Shown here one piece after another: positions 53,056-61,900 of a DNA stretch of 64,000 bases. The notes under the pieces are model-generated. The model had not been told where the DNA came from. It ran no database searches and saw only the letters and a program-made list of their open reading frames with translations. Within the stretch, counting starts at the first letter, position 1. Each line of letters starts with the position of its first letter. The position numbers were made by a program, and so were the translations under genes. This stretch comes from Echinococcus granulosus. Taxonomy: Eukaryota > Platyhelminthes > Cestoda > Cyclophyllidea > Taeniidae. The stretch lies in contig NW_020170427.1 in assembly GCF_000524195.1 (NCBI RefSeq), forward strand, positions 390,627 to 454,626, written 5' to 3'.

Positions 53056-53373
53056 ATGTCCCTACAATCGAAGATACGACCGACGCTCATACTCGCTGCA
53101 AACAACTTAGAATTGAATGGACCCGGGCACAAATGCATAAAAAAGAAACTAACGGATCTTATTTTTGCAGATGATCTGCATCTTCGATGGGATTGTTCGG
53201 ACCGCATTCAAGAAAAAATAACCAAATTCAAATATGCTTTAATCGAGGCTTGTAGAAACAACACATGCTTAGATAAATCAAACAGGAATTTACAATCCCT
53301 TGTATTCACTAAACTTAATTACCTATCTCTAGAAGGTATTCGCAGACTGGAGAAAAAAGGTAACTTTGGCTGA
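53056..53373 (+). pseudogene. Possible reverse-transcriptase remnant
   Basis: A 105-codon open frame contains LTDLIFADDLHL followed by a helix-like RIQEKITKFKYALIEA. A [L/I]xFADD core with a downstream helix is typical of the catalytic box of non-LTR retrotransposon reverse transcriptases. The surrounding residues match poorly, no other RT box was recognised in neighbouring frames, and the frame stops soon after. It could be a fragment of a decayed LINE or a chance match. Confidence 0.3.
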
Positions 53374-53625
53374 TTATATTTGCAGGAAAGAGCGCACACA
53401 CACGTAAACTTACACACGCGAAACAAGCCTGACTAGTCCGCTGTGAATAAAAAGAAAGCATGACGAAGCAGATATTGATAGTGGCTGACGAGTGGCAAAA
53501 TAAAAGGAGAGTAAATCAAGTAGACCAAATTGCTTCCTTCACATGGTGCAGTTGCATGTGAGATTGTCATGCGTACGACGCGGAAAAGGAGGTCGCATGG
53601 AGTCTGCATAGAGCAAAGCTACCAT

Positions 53626-54237
53626 TCACCGAATTCGTGCCGGAGGAGGTGGTGGTGGGTGTCGTCGATGTCTGCGCCTCTCCTCAGGCATGTTGAGGTC
53701 GGCTAGGAGGGAGGAGAACTCCGACAATTGCTGGTATTCCGAGTGGGGTTGTGGTGGCGGCGCTTGCGGTGGTGGAGTGAGCGGACCCGGATCTCCGCCA
53801 CACGCAGAGATGGGACGAAAAGCGCAGGCGTCAGGCGCCTGTTCGAAGTGTGCAGGGTGCACGGAGGCACCACCCTCACGAAGGAAAGCAGAAGGATTGG
53901 AGGAGGATTGGGGCGCGTCGAGGAGAGGACAGGGCAGCATCTCGGGCATAACAGTGAGGTGGAGAATGAGGCAAGCCAGAGAGGGCCATTCTTTCTCCAG
54001 CCCCTTCAGACGAACACCGGTAGCGGTGCGCTGGATCAGGTAATGACTTATCGCCCCACCACCACCGCTAGCACCACCGGCGAGGGCGGTGCGCGGCGCC
54101 ATACCAGCGGAGAGGCAGCGCTCAGCTGCGGCGGCAGAGTGCGAATGGGCAGCTTCTCCTTCGTTTTCGCCGACACGCACCGAAAGCGCGTAGCAGTTCG
54201 AGTGGGTGCCGCTATCGCGAACCACAAAACTGCCCGG
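53626..54237 (-). CDS. TNS: Tensin-family protein, exon with SH2 core and proline-rich tail
   Basis: Minus-strand exon entered in phase 0 after acceptor ttgcttttag. It opens with PGSFVVRDS, the SH2 beta-B strand; the phosphotyrosine-binding Arg is codon 7 of the exon (54219-54217). Later come SHYLIQ and GVRLKGLEKEWPSLACLI, then LPCPLL. A GVRLKG motif followed by a Leu-rich helix and LPC-L-L is the signature I associate with tensin SH2 domains, which bind phosphotyrosine proteins at focal adhesions. Between the beta strands is a long Ala/Ser/Gly insertion (about 40 residues). After the SH2 comes a Pro/Gln-rich tail ending in an Arg/His-rich and polyproline stretch. The frame stops at TGA 53628-53626, but a donor-like gtgaat (GT at 53629-53628) overlaps the stop, so splicing onward is possible. 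No PTB domain, usual in tensins, was found downstream. Confidence 0.85.
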   Translation of the reverse strand, partial: PGSFVVRDSGTHSNCYALSVRVGENEGEAAHSHSAAAAERCLSAGMAPRTALAGGASGGGGAISHYLIQRTATGVRLKGLEKEWPSLACLILHLTVMPEMLPCPLLDAPQSSSNPSAFLREGGASVHPAHFEQAPDACAFRPISACGGDPGPLTPPPQAPPPQPHSEYQQLSEFSSLLADLNMPEERRRHRRHPPPPPPARIR

Positions 54238-54576
54238 CTAAAAGCAACAAGTGGCCTTGCGATCATATATTCCATACCCTGTAGCTTTAACGGATATTAG
54301 TCCATTATTTTCATGTTCGTATAATCAGACGAAGTAAGCCACCATTACCTACTGTATAAAAATAGTGTGAATGGAAAATAAATGGTTAGGTTTTAGATTT
54401 ATTTGATGCAAGAAGAGAGCATTCGTCCATCCATTCATCGCCCAAGCTTACTTATAGTTACTCAAAGAGGATTAAATGTAAAATGACAATTTATTCTCCC
54501 TAAAAACTAATCTCAAAGTACTAGCAAAACTCCAAAATATCAAAAAGGTAACGAGGACGTTCATCTTGAAATCAAG

Positions 54577-55437
54577 TGTAATACGTTACTTGTTTAACCC
54601 TCAGTTTTGGTAACGGGTTAGTCGGGGGCTCCGCTATTGTACCTTCCTCGAGTGGGCTGCCCTTTGGGCCATGCTAGTAAACCCAGCCCTTCTGTACGTC
54701 ACCAAATCGCATTTTATCCAGGTATTATGCCGTATCCCGTCTTCAGAGAAGTCTTCGGGTGTTATGCCAGTAGCAGTGGAGGGCAAACTCAATCTTAAAG
54801 GACATGCATTCTGATTTCTACTACCAAATGTTGGAACTTGGTGAGGCGAAAAAGTGCATAAGCTGTGGATGGGAAAATCAGTGACAACTTCTAGCGGAAG
54901 ATCTGAAAATGACGTTCACCTTCGGCAGCTATTACAGTTCCGTGTTTTGCAAGAATATTATTGACAACGAGGACAGCGACACTAACCGTGAACTAGCCGG
55001 AAAAGTCTGTTACGGAGCTGTCTAAGGTACCTGCATGAGGGTGTTCATAAAGTAAACACGCGATACCACATCCACCACTTCACCGGCTGGATAGATGAAA
55101 ACCAAATAGATATGAATGGACAGCTCCGAAGTAAAAACAAGGTAGCGATGAGAGATAGGCGCGAAACCCTATCCCCATGAAACTATTTTCAACTCCGTCC
55201 TTTGTTATATGAATTCGCTTTTTGTTCAGTGTTCCTGCGACTAGCTGTGGACACTCGTGATGGTCGGCACATTCCCCAGTCCAAGAATCCAGTTTCCGTA
55301 GAGGGCAAAACTCCAGATCCAGTGGAATGGCCAGGAGGGATCAGCGATGTTGTAGTTTGACACCTTCTCAGTTGTATGAAAATTATGGCTAAGCATTATG
55401 TCTTTGTTCGCCCTCAGGGAGGTCTCGGGGCACTACA
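54577..55437 (+). mobile_element. Family A LTR element in the tensin intron
   Basis: The 5' LTR is 54577-54769 (tgtaatacg...gttatgcca) and the interior 54770 to about 55390. Only the last 45 bp of the 3' LTR remain (aagcattatgtctttg...cactaca, ending 55437). The flanks caag and taag suggest a 4-bp target duplication with one mismatch. It is antisense to the tensin gene. Confidence 0.8.
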
Positions 55438-56789
55438 TAAGACTCACTGGTGTTTAAAAACTGCTTTCCACAAATAACTGCTTTAAAAGTTGTACGCCAT
55501 AAAATTGCTTATGAAACGAAATTCCCGGAAAGAAAATTCCAACTCGTACCTAGGTAAACCTCAACCTCACAAATAAATGTATAGTGAGCAAATAAGTTCG
55601 AGGAGCTTTCCTGATAAAAATGAAATAACCGCAGAAAGTTTCTTCAAGTACATGATTCGTTGAAGCAATCCCAATAGCAATCCATTCGCCCTTCTCAATG
55701 AGGTACAAACTAGCTGCGAATTCCAATTTTATGAAATCTTTCATCACTGGAGGCAAACAATATAGTCCTGGCCACCGTCGTTTCTGTCCCATTTTTATTT
55801 CACAGCTTCCTTCTATTTCGCATGTAATTATGCGAACGTCCACCCAATGACAGCAAAAGGTGACCATCATTAGGATAAATAAAGAGGTGAACACGGGAGA
55901 AACCGAAGGGGTAGGAAGTATCCTTCCCCTTCCTGCAGTTCGCATAGTAGACAAGCTGGGACCACATGCAGTAGGTCTAAACATTTGAGTAATATGAGGG
56001 TGGATTTAAGATAAGAGGCAAGAAGTAGAAAAGACAGCAGACTGCTGCAGATTTGCTTACGTTTTAAAAAATTCCGTGCATTTTACAAGTCCCCACAAGT
56101 TTCAAGAAGTCATACCAAATACAGGACATTTTTTGGTCACCTGATGGACGGGCCAACAGTTAGACCACGCAGCATTCATTTGATTTCGCTCTGGCGACAG
56201 GATTACCAACTATCCTTCCTGATTCACGAATCATGACTCTCAAGGTAGAGCAGTAGGAAAAGAGGAAATGAAGTGTAGTAGCAACGCGCAACAGCCATAG
56301 CCAGAGAAGAATTTTACTCATGCGCAAGAGAAGGCGAGGCAGAGTAGGGTAGTGGATGAGGCAAAAATGAGAAATGTTCCCAAGGGGAGGGAGAAGGGAG
56401 CGAAAGGGGAATTCGGTTGTGAGTCACTGTAGTACCACACCCGCACACCCAAAAAGTTAAATATCAGCTAGTTGAAAAACATCCCGAAAATACATAGACC
56501 TCCAGAGATGGAGACTTGGATGAAAGATTAGCTACGGCTGCCAAGATGTTGAATATACGTCTAACGTTATAGCACCAGATACCATCCGTAGGTAAAATAT
56601 TAAAAAATGTCTTTAGTTCTAGAGATTTCACAGAGGCTTCCAGCATGTCTCTCACCTCATGCCCCAAATAACGGTAGATTAGGTTTGATAAGGATACGCT
56701 CAACACTAAATTAATTCTGAAAAAGCGCTGAAAAACTTCCATAAGCCACACCCAGTTGAAAAACAATAATTATCAAGCCTTGGTAATTA

Positions 56790-57715
56790 GAATTTGGAAA
56801 CTTTGTCACTCTGTACGTCGATAATACACGTTATACCCCAGTACTATGCCTTCTTTTGGCTTCAGGGAAGTCTCAATGCGCTACAGTGGTGGCAGCGAAA
56901 AGCGAACTTGATCGCAAAGGAAGGCTACCCCAATTCATGCATACGGAAGAACGGGTTATGGCGTGGAGAGAAGAATCCATGAGGACCCCTAGCAGAAGGG
57001 TTGAAAATGACGTCTACATCGCCAATTGCCCAGTCCCAGGATCTGTAGGAATGCTATTAACTGATGCAACATTTACCGTGACCGTGAGACATCCGGAAAA
57101 GTGCGTTACGGAGATCTTTGCAGTACTTGTGTAAAGATGTCAATTAGAACGCGCGATACCTCTTCCACCTCCCTACTGGCTGGAGAGTATCAAAATACGT
57201 ATGTGGTTGAGTAGCGTGAAACCTTATTCCTACGATACTCTTTCAAACACCGTTTTTTACTAAATTAGCCCGTTTTTAGGTCAGGATTCTTACAATTAGT
57301 GATGGACACACGAGATGGCTAGCACATTCCCCCTTCCCCAGTACAGTTCTCAAACAGGACGAAACTACAGCCCCAGGAGAATCGCCATGAGGGATCAGTG
57401 GCGCTTCAGTCAGATATCTCCTCGGTAGCAGGCGTATTCGATGATTGGCGCGATTGGCTCGTAGGTAATTGTCTAACAGCACCGTCTACGTTGTGACGAA
57501 GTTCAAACGAGGAGAGAGACTATGTAATACTACGATTTTTCTTTTAATATTGGTTTTGGTTACGCAGACAATAAAGAGTGCAGCCATTTTACTTCCGCCG
57601 GGTGGAATGGCCTCCGGGCCATGCCAGCAGCTCCCCGGTCCATCCCTATGTCGATGATATACATTCCACCCCAACATTGTCATCTTTCGTCTTCAAAATA
57701 GTCTTGGGGCGCAAC
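56790..57715 (+). mobile_element. Family A LTR element in the tensin intron
   Basis: The 5' LTR is truncated at its start (about 56790-56885, ending gcgctaca). The best-preserved PBS-like sequence follows (tggtggcagcg). Then come the interior, a clear purine tract gaggagagagac (57509-57520) and the 3' LTR 57523-57715 (tgtaatac...). A 92-codon frame inside (56856-57134) is open only in this copy. It is antisense to the tensin gene. Confidence 0.8.
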
Positions 57716-58397
57716 GCCTTTGATGCGAAGTGAAACAGGTAGCGATAATGGTATTTGAAAACCAACTCAATGCTTAAACTGACTTATTCCCAATGGATTA
57801 TAACATATAAGTGTCGGTTTAAAGTCTATTTAATGAGATTTTTGAATACAGAAATCTAGGACCATGCGCATCATAGGAATAAATGTCGGATACAGCATGG
57901 AAAATTTTAATGGTTCAGGTGCATTTGATGTGAGATCACTGTCCCTGTAAAACTCAAAATGCACGAAGATGTGAAGCAAGAAATGGAGTGCCTTATTAAT
58001 CTTGGCAGCAAGCAATTATGATGGCAGTGAGTTAGCTCACACTGCAACGTGCAATAATTTCACGGAATTTATGGCCACATTTTACGGTCCTGAATCCGCT
58101 CCGCGACTGTGCCCCATTCCCACTTGCACTCAACGGACTAGCTTCTCCTTTTGGAGGGTAACATCAATGATGTGGGTTTCTGCTAGAGATAGGGAATACT
58201 TTCTGTAAGGGCTAAAATCCTGCGATTTATGAGGTGAATTCCGTAATAGCTAGAGTCGAGAGCATATCATTACATGTGCGGACGAGTTTATCATGTGCTT
58301 GGCTTACCAGGAGACCTTATAGGTAGAGTTCGCTCAAGTGTCTCATAAGTAGGAGGTAAGATTTACGAGCTGCGGCAAGTAAAATTGGTGGGCAAAC

Positions 58398-58590
58398 TGT
58401 AATACGTTAATTATTTGTTTAAATTTCATTTTGGTAACGAGTCACTTAGGGGGCTCGCCATTGTACCCATGCCGAGCAGTCTGGTCTCTGGGCCATTCCA
58501 GCAGCCTTTAGGCCCTTCTGTACGTCGACAATACACAATCTGCCCAGGTATTATGGCCTTTCGTCTTCAGAGAAGTCTCGGGGCGCTGCA
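58398..58590 (+). mobile_element. Family A solo LTR with perfect target duplication
   Basis: The 193-bp LTR runs from tgtaatacg to gcgctgca and is flanked on both sides by aaac (58394-58397 and 58591-58594). This copy fixes the ends of the family as TG...CA and the duplication as 4 bp. It is antisense to the tensin gene. Confidence 0.85.
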
Positions 58591-59165
58591 AAACTGATCA
58601 GGGTAAAGTGACATATTCCCATTCCTATAAAAGAGACTGTTGAAAGCTCAAGTTGTTTACATTTATTCATAGGGCACAAATGAACTGTAGAACTCCCTGA
58701 GGCATTCTAAAACGTACATCACAGTGCCTAGCTCCAGAAGGAGTACAAAAATTAGGTCCAAATTATCCCGATACGTAATGTCCAATGTTATGGTGGTTAA
58801 AGAGTAGTACCGTTAATCACTTTTCCAACAGTAACACAAGATGAGTCAAAAACCTTATCCCCAGAAGAATTCCCCCTGTTTTGCCGCTGCTTTTACATCA
58901 GGGTTGTTTCTGACAAGAAAGAAACTCAACACACTACCATGCCAAAGCTCACTATTTAAACGTTTGTTCTATTTTCACAGACAGAAGTTCCGCAACTAGT
59001 TTCGTTGACATGTTTCACCAAATCATATTAGCAAAATGCAACAAGGACGTTTGCGACAGGAGTCAATGAGCGATTGTAACCCACCAACAAGCAAGGCTAG
59101 TTCTGATCGCTACCAGCTGGGCAAAATTAGCAATTCCACTCAAATACAAGATAACTTGAACTTAC

Positions 59166-59421
59166 TGGTTGTCGGGAGAGCATATCTAAGGCCAACTCGC
59201 GAGGTATGTGGGGCTGGTACCACGGGGCGGAGACGGGCTGGCCGACGTGGTGCGCGGCGGAGGTCTTGAGGCTGTCCACACCGCCACCACCACCGCTGCT
59301 GCAACTGCCTGAGGCGGATGCAGCGTCAGTAGCTGTCCGGCGTCTCCGTGGATCCGGACAGGGAGGACTGTGCAGACTCTCAGAGGCCTGGTCGTAGGCG
59401 TTCACCGAGGAGGCTGAGGGG
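59166..59421 (-). CDS. TNS: Tensin-family protein, exon with N-terminal part of the SH2 domain
   Basis: Minus-strand exon of 256 nt. It begins with 1 nt completing a Ser codon and ends in phase 0 at a perfect donor (CAACCA|gtaagt). It encodes a Ser/Gly-rich linker with RRRR and a Gly run. It then gives the start of an SH2 domain: PWYQPHIPRELALDMLSRQP, matching the WYxPxIxRexAixxL start of SH2 domains, which precedes the beta-B strand. The remainder of the domain continues after a 4.9 kb intron at 54237, giving SRQP-PGSFVVRDS with no phase conflict. The acceptor at 59422-59423 (cccctactgtag) is reasonable; an alternative AG at 59414 would break the frame with the upstream exon. SH2 identity is seen in the motif; tensin membership comes mainly from the next exon. 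Confidence 0.85.
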
Positions 59422-60810
59422 CTACAGTAGGGGCGGTATTGCCAATGTCAAAGATGAACGCTTTTAGCTGCAGTTCGGAGGTCGTAGGCTCCATTTTAAG
59501 TCGCCTAATCGACAGAGTATTTTTTGTAAATTATCGAAAGGTGGATTTGTACTTGAAACGAAATGTCACACTGCATTCGAAGGTAACGAACTAATCTTAT
59601 GTCTTAAAGTGTTCTCGAAGAGTTGGCTGCAACTTTTACGCGATCGAATCAGTCCCTATATACTATTACTCAGCGGAAAACCTTCACCAGGAGGGCCTAA
59701 TATGTGAAATTTTTGACTCCTCCGAGCACTAAGCACCAAAAACTTCACCTTAGCCCTGAAGGGGCATAATAAACACTTCGAAAAGGCTTTGCCTGTTGAT
59801 TAAGTTGGCATGTGGCACCTTGTAAGAGGAAATTTTTCGTGCTTTCCTCTAAAAGACATCTTCAACGCGTTTATTCACTTCTATTTTAGCCAAGTTAGCG
59901 TAAAATCGAAATTCACTTTGACAAATTGTTTCACTAGTTAAAATAAAAGCGGAATCTGGGTTTACATTGAGACATTACACGTTAAAGAAGTTACTGCCTA
60001 GACATCCGGGGTGGCTTATGGTACCTCAAGAACCTGAAAACTTTCCACAGATAAGCTAACTGCAGGAGGCGCGAAAGGGCACCCACCATAGCATAATGAG
60101 ATGCAAAAGGGAGACTGTTTTGAAATGGGCTGAAATCAATGAAGTTGAGTCAGTAAGAAATGAAGAACTTCAACCCTAAAGTTGACTTTATCATATCTTG
60201 AATGGCTAGGCATGAAGGGAATAATCATAGTCCAATAGTCTAATTAATGAGGTCGTGAAATAAAACGTTTGCCAGGGCTTATTGAGAGGGAATCGAGTGT
60301 TTTTTACAGCTTGCTAGAAGGGGTTCCATGTCTATACACGGTTCCTGCATAGTATGTCCTGCAGTTGTTCGAAGGTCAATTCAAGTTCATTCATCTGCTT
60401 CCACTGCTTAGCTCATAAATATTTCATTAACTGATCCAATTGGCAGTATCAGAATCTGATCTCTGTAATCGTCGCCTTATCAGAGATCTCAAACTACTGT
60501 GTTAAATTAGTGAGACCGCCATTCGACCACTAAACCGGCACCAATAGCTCCTCTAGGGGCTTTCGTGTATCTACCATAAGTCTTCCAGTGGTCTGGAAAA
60601 CCCCAGTATTCGGTACAATATGTGGTAAAGAGAGTAGAGGAAGGAACAAGGATTTTTATTTCTAAGTCTCTACCATCTACGATACTACTGCTCAAATCAC
60701 AGTAGTAGTAGCAGGATTTAATGAAACCAGTACCAGACTACTAAACGGCTACTTCGGTCTCCTCTTAGAGAAAAGGAATATAATTCATGACTAAATAACA
60801 AAAAAAGCAC

Positions 60811-61092
60811 CTGAAGGGTGTAGGTCTGCGGCGTCTAACAGGTCCAGGAATAGCAGCCAACGAGTTGGCCAATTCAACTTCATCAATATCTTCAGTGGTG
60901 CGAGGATGTGGTGATGCCAACACTGGGAGAGGGGTGGGGTGAGGAGCGCTAGGAGGCTGCTGCACAAACCCCGCATCCCCCTCTTCCTCTTCCCCTATCC
61001 CCATGGCCTCAAGGTCATCGGGGTAGATGGAGGCGTCTACCACGTCGACTACAGCGACTGAGGCGAGTGTCGGAGAGTCACGAGGTTCGCTC
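60811..61092 (-). CDS. TNS: Tensin-family protein, linker exon upstream of SH2
   Basis: Coding exon of 282 nt on the minus strand in the disordered linker before the SH2 domain. The acceptor ccccaatgcag has branch-point-like cactaat just upstream. The donor is CAG|gtgctt, a weaker type. The exon carries 1 + 93x3 + 2 nt, and its final AG joins the first C of the next exon to restore a Ser codon, which supports both ends. The protein has an Asp/Glu-rich patch (GIGEEEEGDAG), proline-rich sequence and a basic RRRRP near the end. Linker composition alone would not identify the gene; the assignment depends on phase-correct linkage to the SH2 exons. Earlier exons (the phosphatase-like and C2 parts typical of tensins) are not visible to the right; the 61249-61348 gap and the window edge may hide some. 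Confidence 0.65.
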
Positions 61093-61248
61093 CTGCATTG
61101 GGGATTAGGATTAGTGCTGCGCAGTTGTCTGCAGTGCGAATGAAGGCATAAATTGAAGTGACATTGAGTGACCGTGAATGAATAATGTTACCAGTCTCCC
61201 CCAATTCATCCTCCACCTAAGCCTCTAACTCTCCAGGCAGTAAGTGAT

Positions 61249-61348
61249 NNNNNNNNNNNNNNNNNNNNNNNNNNNNNNNNNNNNNNNNNNNNNNNNNNNN
61301 NNNNNNNNNNNNNNNNNNNNNNNNNNNNNNNNNNNNNNNNNNNNNNNN
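61249..61348. other. Assembly gap (100 N)
   Basis: Exactly 100 N. The word agtgat ends the left flank and starts the right flank. Confidence 0.99.
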
Positions 61349-61710
61349 AGTGATAAATTTGCACAGGTTATCTCTAATTCGCTAACTTCTAGGCCACCTT
61401 CCCTTCAAATGCCTACTTCAATAAGCCAACTTCATTTATGAATGCCCCAAGCATGTGAATGAGCATGCTAGGCCCTAAAACGCTCCAGATCGGAAAACTG
61501 GCACTAACACCATTTACCCATGCCCGGTCAATCAAAAATCGTACCACTGAGGGCTGAGCACAGCTTGTGTTCGAACTGGCGTTTGTGACTAAAACATGTC
61601 ACTGTCCCAGCTGACTCATACCTGTCTGACGAAAAAGGACATCGTGCTTCTGGTGTGGGTAGTTGCCTTGATGAGTAAGGTACACGGTGATACCACCAGA
61701 GTCCCGTTAC

Positions 61711-61900
61711 CGATTATAACATCCCAACTTTGGTTTTCTTCTCCGTGTCATGGCGCCCTTCCGCGCCTGTAGCAGCCCAGTTCTTCAAGAATAAGCCCTC
61801 CTCCATACCGGCATGCCTTAGAGCGCCTTCAGGGATGACTCGAGATGCTACCCTAGTGGCAGCGGTAAGTGAATAAAAAAATTGGAACTTGATGAATCGA
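61711..61900 (+). mobile_element. Family A fragment: LTR 3' part plus start of interior
   Basis: The end actcgagatgctaccctagtggcagcggtaag matches the LTR/PBS junction of the copy at 3280-3305. Upstream, gtgtcatggcgcccttccg and cagcccagttcttc are a degenerate LTR. The match ends shortly after the PBS. Confidence 0.5.

Larger units (their letters stand above)
54238..59165 (-). other. 4.9 kb phase 0 intron splitting the tensin SH2 domain
   Basis: The intron runs from gtaagt (59165) to cttttag (54238) on the minus strand. It contains three family A LTR-element copies (54577-55437, 56790-57715, 58398-58590), together about 2 kb, all on the opposite strand to the gene. The rest has no recognisable coding sequence; a 144-codon minus-strand open frame at 55550-55984 shows no family motif and is taken as chance. 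Confidence 0.8.

Noticed and set aside
55550..55984. 144-codon minus-strand frame in the tensin intron
   Set aside because: The flanking exons join in phase without it to give a continuous SH2 domain; it has no recognisable motif.
56856..57134. 92-codon frame inside a family A element as a possible element protein
   Set aside because: The corresponding region in the copies at 3290, 50600 and 54770 is not open in the same frame.
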